From an uncultured Bilophila sp. (GTDB taxonomy: Bacteria; Desulfobacterota; Desulfovibrionia; Desulfovibrionales; Desulfovibrionaceae), in the NCBI GenBank assembly GCA_902373525.1, contig CABKMN010000003.1:67516-131515 (forward strand): a stretch of DNA of 64,000 nucleotides. The letters are read 5' to 3'. Of the stretch, positions 55,015 through 64,000 are shown one piece after another; positions within the stretch are counted from its first letter, which is position 1; each line of letters starts with the position of its first letter. The position numbers and the translations under genes were made by a program. The notes below the pieces were generated by a model. The model ran no database searches and was not told where the DNA came from. It was given only the letters and a program-made list of their open reading frames with translations.

Positions 55015-57048
55015 ATGAAGTTTCGCTTCAACAAGCCAACCTGCCAGAATATCCGAAAATCGCTCAGGAAAGAGTGGATCGAGACCAACGGGCTCGGCGA
55101 TTACGCCTCGAGTTCGCTCATCTGCTGCAACACGCGGAAGTACCACGGCCTGCTGGTGGCCGATCTGGAACAGCCCGTGGGGAAACACGTGTTGCTTTCG
55201 ACGCTTGAGGAGTCGTTGCTGGTCGGCGACCGGGAACTGTTCTTCTCGTGCCGGAAACATCCGGGCGTGTACTACCCGCGCGGGCACGAGTACCTCCATG
55301 AGATGGAAATCGGGGAGTGGCCGATCTTCCGGTACCGCCTCGGAGAGGTGACGCTCTGCCGTGAGCTGATGCTCATCCCCGGACGCCGCCTGCTCATCGT
55401 GCGGTATGAAGTGCGCGGGGCGGGGTCCGATACGCCGCCCATGAGCCTGCGCGTCAAGCCGTTGCTGGCCTTCCGGCATGCGGACCATCTGACGCACGCC
55501 AATTCCGACCTGCGTCCCGAAACCTTTTCCGCGCCTTCCGGGTTCAGCGTCCGCCCGTATCCCGCGTTGCCTCCGCTGTTCATGCAGGCGCAGGGCGAAG
55601 CCATTTTCGACGCGCTCCCGGACTGGTACCGTACGGTCGAGTATCTGGTGGAGCAGGAACGCGGGTTCGCCTATCAGGAGGACCTGTTCCAGCCGGGCGT
55701 ATTCGACATCCGCCTCGTCCCCGGCAAGCCGGTATACCTGACCGCCTCCACGGAGGCGATCCGCACGGCCCACGGGCAGGACGTCATCGGCGCGATCTGG
55801 CGGCAGGAAGCCGAACGGCGTCTGGAGAAGGCCCGGAGCACGGAGACGCTGGAAGGCCATCTCGCCCATGAAGGGGAAAAATGCCTTATCCGCCGCTCCA
55901 GCGGCGAACCCGCCGTGGTCGCCGGGTATCACTGGTTCGGCTCGTGGGGCCGCGACACGCTCATCGCCCTGCCGGGGCTGACGTTCTACGCCGGGCGGCC
56001 CGATACGGGGGCCGACGTGCTGGCGAGGATGGGGGCGGCGGCCCGGGACGGGCGCATCCCCAACTGCTTTTCCGCCGACGGCAACCACGCCTACAATTCC
56101 GTGGACGCCTCCCTGTGGTACGTCTGGGCCGTACAGCAGATGCTCCGCGTCCTGCCCGACCGCAAGGGCTTTGTCCGCGAGCACTGCTGGCCGGTCATCA
56201 AGGCCGTCATCGACGCCTACGGCGGGGGCCGCGTCCCGTTGGTGTCCAGAGACGCCGAAGGGTTCCTGTCCGTGGGGACCCCGGAAACCCAACTGACATG
56301 GATGGACGCCACGGTGGACGGCAGGCCCGTCACCCCGCGGCACGGGCAGCCCGTGGAAATCAGCGCGCTCTGGTACAACGCGCTGGCGTTCGCGGACAGC
56401 CTCGCCAAAACCTTCGGGGAACCGGAGTGGCGACAGGCCGGACTGGACGGCATGCGCGCCGTATTCGCGAAACGCCATTGGGTCCACGACGAGCAGAACG
56501 GGGACTTCCTCGCCGACGTCTGGCGCGAGGGCGACGTGGACACCCGCGTGCGGCCCAACCAGCTCTTCGCGATATCCCTTCCCTATCCGGTTCTGGAAGA
56601 AGAATATTACGCCAATGTGCTTTCCCGCGTCCGGCGCTGCCTGCTGACGCCGTACGGCCTGCGTACGCTGGCCCCGAGCGCCCCGGATTACCGTTCGCTC
56701 TATGAAGGCGGCCCGGCGCAGCGCGACGGCGCGTACCATCAGGGCACGGTCTGGCCGTGGCTGCTGGGGGCCTACGGGGAAGCCCTGCTGCGGACGGCCT
56801 GGGACGTTCCGGGATCGACGCGGGAACTGTTGCGGACGCTGCGCCCTCTGTTCGCCCAGCATCTGGGCGACGCGGGCATGGGATCGGTTTCGGAGATTTT
56901 CGACGGCGACCCGCCGCATCTTCCCAACGGCTGCATCGCGCAGGCGTGGAGCGTTGCCGAGTGCCTGCGCCTGCTGCACCTGCTGCGGGAGGCCGCTCCC
57001 GAAGTGTACGCCGAGTGGGAAGCCGACGCCCGAAAAGGAGGCGACTGA
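55015..57048 (+). CDS. Glycogen debranching enzyme (GH133, amylo-alpha-1,6-glucosidase type)
   Basis: The 677-residue protein has the GDE N-terminal domain (EWIETNGLGDYASSSLICCN and TRKYHGLLVA) and the GH133 catalytic (alpha/alpha)6 barrel (GYHWFGSWGRDTLIALPGL, SVDASLWYVWA, EISALWYNAL and YHQGTVWPWLLGAY). It hydrolyses alpha-1,6 branch glucose of glycogen. ATG 55015 has GAGAGGAT upstream. Its TGA overlaps the ATG of the next gene (TGATG), so translation is coupled. It is the first of four glycogen genes on one strand. Cytoplasmic; no signal peptide. Confidence 0.93.
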   Translation: MKFRFNKPTCQNIRKSLRKEWIETNGLGDYASSSLICCNTRKYHGLLVADLEQPVGKHVLLSTLEESLLVGDRELFFSCRKHPGVYYPRGHEYLHEMEIGEWPIFRYRLGEVTLCRELMLIPGRRLLIVRYEVRGAGSDTPPMSLRVKPLLAFRHADHLTHANSDLRPETFSAPSGFSVRPYPALPPLFMQAQGEAIFDALPDWYRTVEYLVEQERGFAYQEDLFQPGVFDIRLVPGKPVYLTASTEAIRTAHGQDVIGAIWRQEAERRLEKARSTETLEGHLAHEGEKCLIRRSSGEPAVVAGYHWFGSWGRDTLIALPGLTFYAGRPDTGADVLARMGAAARDGRIPNCFSADGNHAYNSVDASLWYVWAVQQMLRVLPDRKGFVREHCWPVIKAVIDAYGGGRVPLVSRDAEGFLSVGTPETQLTWMDATVDGRPVTPRHGQPVEISALWYNALAFADSLAKTFGEPEWRQAGLDGMRAVFAKRHWVHDEQNGDFLADVWREGDVDTRVRPNQLFAISLPYPVLEEEYYANVLSRVRRCLLTPYGLRTLAPSAPDYRSLYEGGPAQRDGAYHQGTVWPWLLGAYGEALLRTAWDVPGSTRELLRTLRPLFAQHLGDAGMGSVSEIFDGDPPHLPNGCIAQAWSVAECLRLLHLLREAAPEVYAEWEADARKGGD

Positions 57049-58388
57049 TGCGTGTTCTTATGTTCGGCTGGGAGTTTCCCCCGTACAAGAGCGGAGGGCT
57101 CGGGACGGCGTGCTACGGCATGACGCGGGCGCTGGCCCGGAAAGGCACGGACATCCTGTTCGTGTTGCCCCATGCCTCCGGGGAAGGCCGGGTACGGGTC
57201 GGGAACCGTCTGTCGCTGTGTTCGGCTTCGGGCACGCTGGTGGAAAACAGCGTCTCCAACGTCAGGCTCAACGAGGAAGTGCGGGAGCTGTGGCGGGAGA
57301 GGCTGCACATCGAGCACGTCGATTCGCTGCTGTTCCCCTACGACACTCCGGAAAGCTACGACGAGCGGCGGCGTGAATACGAACGCCTGCGGGCCGCCGA
57401 GCTTCGCGCGGAGGTTTCAAGCTCCACGCGGGGAACGGTGCTGCGCCTGCACGGCGGGTACGGCCCCGATCTCATGGGCGAAGTGTACCGCTACGGTCTT
57501 GCGGCGGCGGCCATCGCCCGGCGGGCGGATTTCGACGTCATCCACGTACACGACTGGATGACCTATCCGGCGGGCATGCTCGTCAAAAAGCTGACCGGCA
57601 AGCCGCTGGTGGCGCACATCCACGCGCTGGAGCACGACCGGAGCGGGGACAACATGAACCGGGCCGTGGCGGACATCGAACGCGCGGGCATGGAAGCCGC
57701 GGATCGGGTGGTGGCCGTGAGCCATTACACCAAGCGGCTGGTTACGGAGCAGTACGGGATTCCGGAGGGCAAGATCGAGGTGGTCCACAACGCCGTCTCG
57801 CGGAGCGAGGTCGACCGCGTCTATGCGGTTCCGGACCGGTGCCGTCACGAAAAGCGGGTCCTGTTCATGGGGCGGGTGACGTTTCAGAAGGGACCCGATT
57901 ATTTTGTGGAGGCCGCCCGGCTGGTGCTCGACCGCATCCCGGATACGCGGTTCATCATGGCGGGCAGCGGCGACATGCTGTCCCACATGGTCCGGCGGGT
58001 GGCGCAATTGCGCATCGGCAGCCGGTTTCATTTCACCGGTTTTCTCAAGGGCGAGGACGTGGACCGCATGTACGCCCTGAGCGATCTCTACGTCATGCCG
58101 AGCGTCTCGGAACCCTTCGGGATCGCGCCGCTTGAGGCCATGGCCTACGACGTGCCCGTGCTCATTTCCCGCCAGTCGGGGGTGGCGGAAGTGGTGCGGA
58201 ACGCCATCAAGGTCGATTTTTGGGATATTCGGGAAATGGCGAACAAAATCTGCGCCATGCTCACCTATCCGTTGCTTGCCGCCGAGGTCGTCAAAAACTG
58301 CCGTGAGGAGCTCAAGAACATCCGGTGGGAAAACGCGGCCGATCGTCTGAATGCCGTCTATGCGCAACTCGTTCCGGGGGGGAATTGA
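57048..58388 (+). CDS. GT4-family glycosyltransferase of the glycogen operon
   Basis: The 446-residue GT-B protein has the N-terminal donor-side start (MFGWEFPPYKSGGLGTACYG), HVHDWMTYPAGMLVKKLTGKP, VVHNAVSRSEVD, FMGRVTFQKGPDYFVEA and the EPFGIAPLEAMAY nucleotide-sugar motif with conserved Glu residues. It may make alpha-1,4-glucan or alpha-glucosyl products, like glycogen-synthase-type GT4 enzymes; donor is unproven. It overlaps the debranching gene by 3 nt, with ribosome binding site AAAAGGAGG. It precedes the GH57 gene, 1 nt away. This provides a second glucan-synthesis activity beside the GT3 domain downstream. Confidence 0.9.
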   Translation: MRVLMFGWEFPPYKSGGLGTACYGMTRALARKGTDILFVLPHASGEGRVRVGNRLSLCSASGTLVENSVSNVRLNEEVRELWRERLHIEHVDSLLFPYDTPESYDERRREYERLRAAELRAEVSSSTRGTVLRLHGGYGPDLMGEVYRYGLAAAAIARRADFDVIHVHDWMTYPAGMLVKKLTGKPLVAHIHALEHDRSGDNMNRAVADIERAGMEAADRVVAVSHYTKRLVTEQYGIPEGKIEVVHNAVSRSEVDRVYAVPDRCRHEKRVLFMGRVTFQKGPDYFVEAARLVLDRIPDTRFIMAGSGDMLSHMVRRVAQLRIGSRFHFTGFLKGEDVDRMYALSDLYVMPSVSEPFGIAPLEAMAYDVPVLISRQSGVAEVVRNAIKVDFWDIREMANKICAMLTYPLLAAEVVKNCREELKNIRWENAADRLNAVYAQLVPGGN

Positions 58389-58389
58389 T

Positions 58390-59616
58390 ATGTCCGCGAT
58401 CTGCTTCTACTTTCAGGTTCATCAGCCGTACCGCCTGAGGCACTACACCTTTTTCGACATCGGGGTGGATTCCTTCTATGAGGACGAAGACGCGAACTGC
58501 GGCATCCTTCTCAAGGTGGCCCGCAAGTGCTATCTGCCCATGAACGCCTTGCTGCTCAAATTGATCCGCAGGCACGGCGGGCTGTTCAAGGTCAGTTTCT
58601 CCATTTCCGGCACGGCGCTGGACCAGTTCGAGGCCTACGCGCCCGAAGTCATCCAGAGTTTCCGCGAACTGGTGGAGACGGGATGCGTCGAGCTGTTGTC
58701 CGAAACCTACAACCATTCGCTTTCCTTCCTGTATTCACCGGAGGAATTCCGGGAGCAGGTCGCGCTGCACGACGAGCGCATCGAGGCGCTGTTCGGGGTC
58801 CGGCCCCGCGTGTTCCGCAATACGGAGCTCATCTACAACAACGCGCTGGCCCGCACGGTGGAGGACATGGGCTATGACGCCGTGCTCGCCGAGGGCGCGG
58901 ACCATGTCCTCGGCTGGCGCAGTCCGAATTTCGTCTACCGTCCGGCGGGATGCGGCACGCTGAAGCTGCTGCTCAAGAACTATCCCCTGTCCGACGACAT
59001 CGCCTTCCGTTTCTCCAATCATGCGTGGCCGGAATTTCCGCTCACGGCGGACAAGTTCGCAAGCTGGGCGCACGCGGCCAACGCTTCCGGGGACCTCATC
59101 AACCTGTTCATGGATTACGAGACGTTCGGAGAGCACCAGTGGGAATCCACCGGCATCTTCGCCTTCATGGAGGCGCTGCCCGAAACGCTGCTCAAGACGC
59201 CGGGCTTCGCATTTCTCACGCCTTCGGAGGCGGCGGCCCGGCATACGCCGGTGGCGAGCCTCGACGTGCCGAACTTCATGTCGTGGGCGGACGCCGAACG
59301 CGACCTGACCGCGTGGCTCGGCAACGACATGCAGCACGACGCCATCGAATCCGTCTACCGTATGGAAAAGCGGGTCAAGGCCACGGGCGATCCCGATCTG
59401 CTCCGAACGTGGCGGCGGCTGCAAACCTCCGACCATTTCTATTACATGTGCACCAAGTGGTTTTCCGACGGCGACGTGCACAGCTATTTCAACCCCTACG
59501 GGACGCCGTACGACGCCTACATCAACTATATGAACGTGCTTGCGGATTTCGGGTTGTCGCTTGACGCGGCGGCCACTCTCGAACACACTTCCGAACATGC
59601 CCTCGCAACCGTCTGA
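58390..59616 (+). CDS. GH57-family alpha-amylase/glucanotransferase
   Basis: The 408-residue protein has the GH57 start (ICFYFQVHQPYRLRHYTFFD), the nucleophile region VFRNTELIYNN, LSDDIAFRFSN and FMDYETFGEHQW, all expected of the family. GH57 members are alpha-amylases, 4-alpha-glucanotransferases or branching enzymes; at 408 residues the amylase-like short form is likely. ATG 58390 is used because it aligns with the GH57 N-terminus and GGGGGGAA is upstream. It is between the GT4 and the fusion enzyme, so probably acts on the same glycogen pool in the cytoplasm. Confidence 0.92.
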   Translation: MSAICFYFQVHQPYRLRHYTFFDIGVDSFYEDEDANCGILLKVARKCYLPMNALLLKLIRRHGGLFKVSFSISGTALDQFEAYAPEVIQSFRELVETGCVELLSETYNHSLSFLYSPEEFREQVALHDERIEALFGVRPRVFRNTELIYNNALARTVEDMGYDAVLAEGADHVLGWRSPNFVYRPAGCGTLKLLLKNYPLSDDIAFRFSNHAWPEFPLTADKFASWAHAANASGDLINLFMDYETFGEHQWESTGIFAFMEALPETLLKTPGFAFLTPSEAAARHTPVASLDVPNFMSWADAERDLTAWLGNDMQHDAIESVYRMEKRVKATGDPDLLRTWRRLQTSDHFYYMCTKWFSDGDVHSYFNPYGTPYDAYINYMNVLADFGLSLDAAATLEHTSEHALATV

Positions 59617-59678
59617 ACGGACGGCCGGCCCGCGGGAGTGTCCCCGTGGGCCGAAGCAGGGAGGCGCAGGAGCCCCGT

Positions 59679-62600
59679 ATGCAATATGATATGTCGCGTG
59701 CCACGCTTTTTGAAGTCAGCTGGGAAGTGTGCAACAAGGTCGGCGGGATTTACGCCGTCGTCAGCAGCAAGGCTTTGGAGGCGGTCGGTCTTTTCGGCGA
59801 AAACTACTATCTGTTGGGCCCCGATTTCGGGGACAACGCCGAATTCGAGGAAACGGACGAGCCCTGCTGGACCAGACTGCGCGAAATCGCGGCGCAGCGG
59901 AACCTCGCCTGCCGCTTCGGGCGCTGGAGCATCCCCGGCAGGCCCAAGGTCATCCTCGTGGACTACCGGGAACGCTACAATCAGGGGCAGCTCCTGTATG
60001 CGCTGTGGAATCGTTACGGCGTGGACTCCATTTCCGGCGGCTGGGACTATGTGGAGCCGGTCATGTTCAGCACCGCCTGCGGTGAAGTGATTGAGGCGGC
60101 CTGCCAGACGCTGGTGGAGTCGGACGCCCCGGTGCTCGCCCATTTCCACGAGTGGATGTGCGGCGGCGGCCTGCTGTACCTGAAGGAACACGCCCCGAGG
60201 GTAGGGGCCGTGTTCACGACCCACGCGACCATGCTCGGGCGGTCGATGGCGGGATCGGGCTTCGACATCTACAAACAGATGAACCAGATCAATCCCAAGC
60301 ACGAAGCCGGGGCCTACAACATCACCGCCAAGTGCTCGATGGAAACCGTATCCGCGCGGGAAGCGGACTGCTTCACCACGGTGAGCCGGATCACGGCGGA
60401 CGAGGCGAGCGTGTTCCTCGGGCGCGCCCCGGACGTGGTGACGCCCAACGGGCTCGACATGCGCGTCATCCCCGACTACAGCGTGGAGCGCGCCGTACCG
60501 CGGGAGCAGCGGAAGAAACTGCTCGACGCGGCGGGACGGCTGCTGCGCCGCGAGCTTGCCCCGGATACGCGCATCTTCATCATTTCCGGACGCTATGAGT
60601 TCCACAACAAGGGCGTGGACGTCTTTCTCGACGCGCTGGCGGGCGTCAACGAGGCACTGTGCCAGTCCCAGCTCAACGTGCTGGCCCTGTGCGCCGTCAT
60701 GGGCGGGCACAGCGGGGTCAATCCCGACGCCGTGGGCGGTGATCCGGCCAAACGCTCGGATCAGGGGCCGTACTGGATCAGCAGCCACCACGTCTACAAC
60801 CAGCCGCAGGACCCCATTCTCAACGCCTGCCGCCGCCTCGGGCTGGACAACCGGCCCGAGAACCATGTGCAGGTGGTCTTCGTTCCGGCCCTGCTGGACG
60901 GCGGCGACGGCTTCCTGAACATGACCTACGACGAGGTGCTGGCCGCCTGCGATCTGGGCGTGTTCCCCTCGTGGTACGAACCGTGGGGCTATACGCCGCA
61001 GGAAAGCGCGGCGCACTCGGTGCCCACCGTGACCACCGACCTGTCCGGCTTCGGCCTGTGGGTCCGGGAGTTGCAGGGGCAGGAGGGCGGCGTCACCATC
61101 CTGCACCGGCAGCAGACTTCCTACGAGGACACGGTCGCGGCTCTGCGCGGGGTCTTGCTGGATTATGGAGCTCTGCCCGAGGCGCAGCTTGAGGAACGCC
61201 GCGTCGCCGTGCGTTCGCTTTCCGGGGCGTGCTCGTGGGAACACTTTTTCCCCCATTACCTTCAGGCGTATACGCAGGCGTTGGACAAGGCCGTGGAGCG
61301 GGGCGCCCTCCGGTCAGCGCCGAGCAGTTCGTCGCTGACCCGCGTGTTGGAAGCGACCATGTCCACCACGCCGACCCTGCACGGCTTCACCGCCATCACC
61401 CAGCTCCCCGAGCCCATAGGCCGGTTGCGCGAACTGGCCAAAAACTTCTGGTGGTGCTGGCATCCCGAATGCCATCAGCTTTTTTCCTCCCTCAATCAGG
61501 ACGTCTGGGAGAGCAGCAACCACAACCCCGTATACACCATCGAACGGGCCACCAAGGGACGGCTGATCATCCTCGCCCACGAGCAGGCCTATCTGCGCCT
61601 GTACAAGACGACGCTGGAGGCCTTCGACGCCTATATGGCGGTTCCGCCCAAAGATTTCGGCGCGTTGTCGCCGGAACATCCGCTGGCCTATTTTTCCACG
61701 GAGTACGGCCTGAACGAATGCCTGCCGATCTATTCCGGCGGGCTCGGCGTCCTGTCCGGGGATCATCTCAAGTCCGCAAGCGACCTGAACCTTCCGCTGA
61801 TCGGCGTGGGGTTGCTGTACAAGAGCGGCTATTTTCGCCAGCACATCGACAAGGACGGGCGGCAGGCCGCGCTGTATCCGGAAAACGACTTCTCGACCCT
61901 TCCCGTCGAACTGCTCAAGGACGAGGGCGGCGTGCCGCTCGACGTGGTGCTGGACCTGCCGGGGCGGCGGCTGCACGCGCAGGTCTGGCTGGTGCGCGTG
62001 GGCCGGGTGAGGCTGTATCTGCTGGATACGGACACGCCCAAGAACACGGCGGATGATCGCAAGATCACCGCGCGGCTGTACGAGGCCGACCGCGATCTGC
62101 GCTTGCGGCAGGAAATCCTGCTCGGCATGGGCGGGGTCAGGCTCATGCGGACGCTCGGCATCCGTCCCGCCGCCTACCATATGAATGAAGGGCACTCCGC
62201 GTTCCTCATCTTCGAGCGTATCCGCCTGCTCATGCAGGAGGAGGGGCTTTCCTTCGCCGAGGCTGGCGAGGTCGTGCGCGGCAGCAGCCTGTTCACCACG
62301 CACACGCCCGTGGATGCGGGGAACGAACGCTTCGGGCTGGATCGCATGGAGCCGTATTTCATGCCCTACGCCCAGAGCATCGGCATCACGTGGCAGGATT
62401 TCGTCCGGACCGGGCGTTTTGAGGGCAGCGAACGCAACGCTTTTGAAATGACCGTGCTGGCGCTGAACTATTCGCTTCGGGCCAACGGCGTGAGCGCGCT
62501 GCACGGCTACGTGTCCCGCCACATGTGGCAGGAAGGCTGGAAGGGCGTCCCCACGGCGGAAATCCCCATCGCCTCCGTCACCAACGGCGTCCACGTCCCG

Positions 62601-63926
62601 TCCTACGCGGGTCCGGCGGTCCGTCTGCTGCTCGATCACGTGCTCGGTGAGGGCTGGCAGGAAGAAGGCCCGGACTCGCCCGTATGGAGCAAGATCGACG
62701 AGATTCCGGACGAGGAGCTGTGGACCGTGAAGCAGCTCCAGAAGAAGCAGCTTCTGGAATACATCCGGGCTTCCCTGCCGGAAGCCTTCAAGAAGTACGC
62801 CGTCCCCTACGAACGCCAGAAGGACATGACGGCCCGCCTGACGCCGTCGTCGCTGGTAATCGGGTTCGCGCGGCGGTTTGCGCCCTACAAGCGGGCGACG
62901 CTGCTGTTCGCGGATGTGGAGCGGCTGGCCCGGATTCTGGAGCGGGCGGATCGCCCGGTGATCATCGTCTTTGCGGGCAAGGCCCATCCGGCGGACGTGC
63001 AGGGCATCGACATGTTGCAGGAAGTCATCCGGCACATGCTCGAACCCCGGTTCTTCGGCAAGCTGTTCTTCATCGAGGATTACAGTCTCGCGGTGTCCCG
63101 GCTCATGGTGCAGGGCTGCGACGTGTGGCTCAACACGCCCCGCCGTCCTTACGAAGCCTGCGGCACCAGCGGCCAGAAGGTGCCGGTCAACGCGGGGATC
63201 AACCTCAGCGTGTCCGACGGCTGGTGGTGCGAAGGATACGACGGGCAGAACGGCTGGACCATCGGTCCCGTCGTCACCCGCGAATTCCTGTCCGCCGAAC
63301 AGAACGACTACGACGATGCCGGGTTCCTGTATTCGCTGCTTGAGGAAAAGGTGGTGCCTCTGTATTTCGACCGCACGGAGGAAGGCTTGCCGCACAACTG
63401 GCTGGACGTCGCCCGGCAGTCCATGCGGACGCTGATCGCGCGGTTCAGTTCCAACCGGATGGTGTCGGACTATCTGAATGACTACTACATTCCGGCGGCG
63501 CAGCGTTCCCACGAGCTGCGCGAGAAGCACAAGGCCCTCGCCAAGCGCATCGCAAGCTGGAAGCAGGGCGTGAACGGCCGGTTCAACTCCTTGAAGATGG
63601 AGGACATCCTCATTCAGGGCCTTTCCGGCGAGGAGCTTGTGGGCTCGCAGCCCATGCAGGTGCAGGTCAGCATTCTCCCCGGTGCGATGAAGCCGGAGGA
63701 GCTGTTGGTCCAGTTTGTGGTCGGTCCGGGTTCGGGGCAGGTCTTTACGGATGCCCCGGATGTGGTCGAGTTGTCCCGCACGGACGAAAGCAAGCCCGAC
63801 AGGCTGGTATACGCCTGTTCGTACAGCCCCTCCCGCAGCGGGCCGCACATTTACGGGGTCCGCGTGCTTCCCGTCACCCCCGGCCTCGCTTCGCCGCTGG
63901 AGACGCGTTTGGTCTTGTGGGGGTGA
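59679..63926 (+). CDS. Fusion enzyme: GT3-type glycogen synthase plus GT35 alpha-glucan phosphorylase
   Basis: The 1415-residue protein combines two enzymes. Residues 1 to about 545 are a GT3-type (eukaryotic-like) glycogen synthase: LFEVSWEVCNKVGGIYAVVS, ENYYLLGPDFGDNAEFEE and EPWGYTPQESAAHSVPTVTT. From about 560 to the C-terminus is an alpha-glucan phosphorylase of the DUF3417-containing, GT35-type bacterial class: NFWWCWHPECHQLF, YFSTEYGLNECLPIYSGGLG, VTNGVHVPSY, and the PLP-lysine segment GTSGQKVPVNAGINLS with K1167. One chain therefore synthesises and degrades alpha-glucan. ATG 59679 has GCAGGAG upstream. The frame is uninterrupted across the junction. It is the last gene of the glycogen operon and ends at a large hairpin. 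Confidence 0.92.
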   Translation: MQYDMSRATLFEVSWEVCNKVGGIYAVVSSKALEAVGLFGENYYLLGPDFGDNAEFEETDEPCWTRLREIAAQRNLACRFGRWSIPGRPKVILVDYRERYNQGQLLYALWNRYGVDSISGGWDYVEPVMFSTACGEVIEAACQTLVESDAPVLAHFHEWMCGGGLLYLKEHAPRVGAVFTTHATMLGRSMAGSGFDIYKQMNQINPKHEAGAYNITAKCSMETVSAREADCFTTVSRITADEASVFLGRAPDVVTPNGLDMRVIPDYSVERAVPREQRKKLLDAAGRLLRRELAPDTRIFIISGRYEFHNKGVDVFLDALAGVNEALCQSQLNVLALCAVMGGHSGVNPDAVGGDPAKRSDQGPYWISSHHVYNQPQDPILNACRRLGLDNRPENHVQVVFVPALLDGGDGFLNMTYDEVLAACDLGVFPSWYEPWGYTPQESAAHSVPTVTTDLSGFGLWVRELQGQEGGVTILHRQQTSYEDTVAALRGVLLDYGALPEAQLEERRVAVRSLSGACSWEHFFPHYLQAYTQALDKAVERGALRSAPSSSSLTRVLEATMSTTPTLHGFTAITQLPEPIGRLRELAKNFWWCWHPECHQLFSSLNQDVWESSNHNPVYTIERATKGRLIILAHEQAYLRLYKTTLEAFDAYMAVPPKDFGALSPEHPLAYFSTEYGLNECLPIYSGGLGVLSGDHLKSASDLNLPLIGVGLLYKSGYFRQHIDKDGRQAALYPENDFSTLPVELLKDEGGVPLDVVLDLPGRRLHAQVWLVRVGRVRLYLLDTDTPKNTADDRKITARLYEADRDLRLRQEILLGMGGVRLMRTLGIRPAAYHMNEGHSAFLIFERIRLLMQEEGLSFAEAGEVVRGSSLFTTHTPVDAGNERFGLDRMEPYFMPYAQSIGITWQDFVRTGRFEGSERNAFEMTVLALNYSLRANGVSALHGYVSRHMWQEGWKGVPTAEIPIASVTNGVHVPSYAGPAVRLLLDHVLGEGWQEEGPDSPVWSKIDEIPDEELWTVKQLQKKQLLEYIRASLPEAFKKYAVPYERQKDMTARLTPSSLVIGFARRFAPYKRATLLFADVERLARILERADRPVIIVFAGKAHPADVQGIDMLQEVIRHMLEPRFFGKLFFIEDYSLAVSRLMVQGCDVWLNTPRRPYEACGTSGQKVPVNAGINLSVSDGWWCEGYDGQNGWTIGPVVTREFLSAEQNDYDDAGFLYSLLEEKVVPLYFDRTEEGLPHNWLDVARQSMRTLIARFSSNRMVSDYLNDYYIPAAQRSHELREKHKALAKRIASWKQGVNGRFNSLKMEDILIQGLSGEELVGSQPMQVQVSILPGAMKPEELLVQFVVGPGSGQVFTDAPDVVELSRTDESKPDRLVYACSYSPSRSGPHIYGVRVLPVTPGLASPLETRLVLWG

Positions 63927-63935
63927 TTCGTGAAA

Positions 63936-63990
63936 TTGGGGAAGGGAGGGAAAACCTTTCTGAAGAAAGGCTTTTCCCTCCCTTCCCCAA
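63936..63990 (+). terminator. Very long hairpin after the glycogen operon
   Basis: Arms 63936-63960 and 63965-63990 pair almost perfectly over about 25 bp (TTGGGGAAGGGAGGGAAAA and complement) around a TGAA loop, 9 nt past the stop codon. No T run follows on the plus strand. Probably a terminator or a 3'-end stabiliser. Confidence 0.75.
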
Positions 63991-64000
63991 ACCCCATCCC

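Overview
The window is about 64 kb of GC-rich bacterial chromosome. It most resembles a sulfate- or sulfite-reducing Desulfovibrionaceae-type organism. This is inferred from a periplasmic tungsten/molybdenum selenocysteine formate dehydrogenase with its own tetraheme c3-type cytochrome, two Tat-exported proteins, Ni-pincer cofactor (Lar) genes, paired DUF362 proteins and a dense set of PAS/GGDEF/EAL signalling proteins. No rRNA, tRNA, CRISPR array, transposase or phage gene was seen. Coding density is high, and nearly all long opposite-strand reading frames are GC-driven shadows.

Layout. 1-2.7 kb: end of larC, then larE, a MarR regulator and an iron-sulfur flavodoxin-like reductase; the last two share a near-identical palindromic operator. 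2.7-8.3 kb (minus): a five-gene peptide/nickel-type ABC importer. 8.9-10.6 kb (minus): a Tat-exported amidohydrolase. 11.0-16.3 kb (minus): fdhA (in-frame UGA read as selenocysteine), fdhB, fdhE and a c3-type cytochrome. 17.3-21.7 kb (plus): an exported carboxymuconolactone-decarboxylase-like protein, two DUF362 proteins and a membrane-anchored metallo-beta-lactamase-fold hydrolase. 22.0-36.1 kb: a signalling island with a six-PAS hybrid kinase, a PAS-GGDEF-PAS protein, a tandem solute-sensor GGDEF-EAL protein, mtgA and another PAS-GGDEF protein.

36.1-37.8 kb holds a livJ binding protein followed by a truncated livH remnant and perhaps a livM remnant, so the liv operon looks decayed. After an AT-rich gap come AraC, B3/B4-domain and EamA-exporter genes (38.6-41.0 kb, minus). 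mgtA (41.9-44.6 kb, plus) is preceded by a roughly 680-nt leader with three small ORFs carrying good ribosome binding sites. 44.8-49.4 kb (minus) is a polyphosphate operon (ppk1, HD protein, ppx) with Pho-box-like repeats upstream. A CHASE-GGDEF cyclase and a membrane hybrid kinase containing a (GA)9 tract follow. 54.8-63.9 kb (plus) is a glycogen operon behind a strong promoter: debranching enzyme, GT4 glycosyltransferase, GH57 enzyme, and a giant fusion of GT3-type glycogen synthase with GT35 glucan phosphorylase.

Main items for follow-up: the GT3-GT35 fusion, the mgtA multi-ORF leader, the (GA)9 candidate phase-variation tract, the MarR operator pair, the Pho-box-like repeats, the CX5CH heme site in the cytochrome, the related 60-61-nt-period repeat doublets, and the decayed liv operon.
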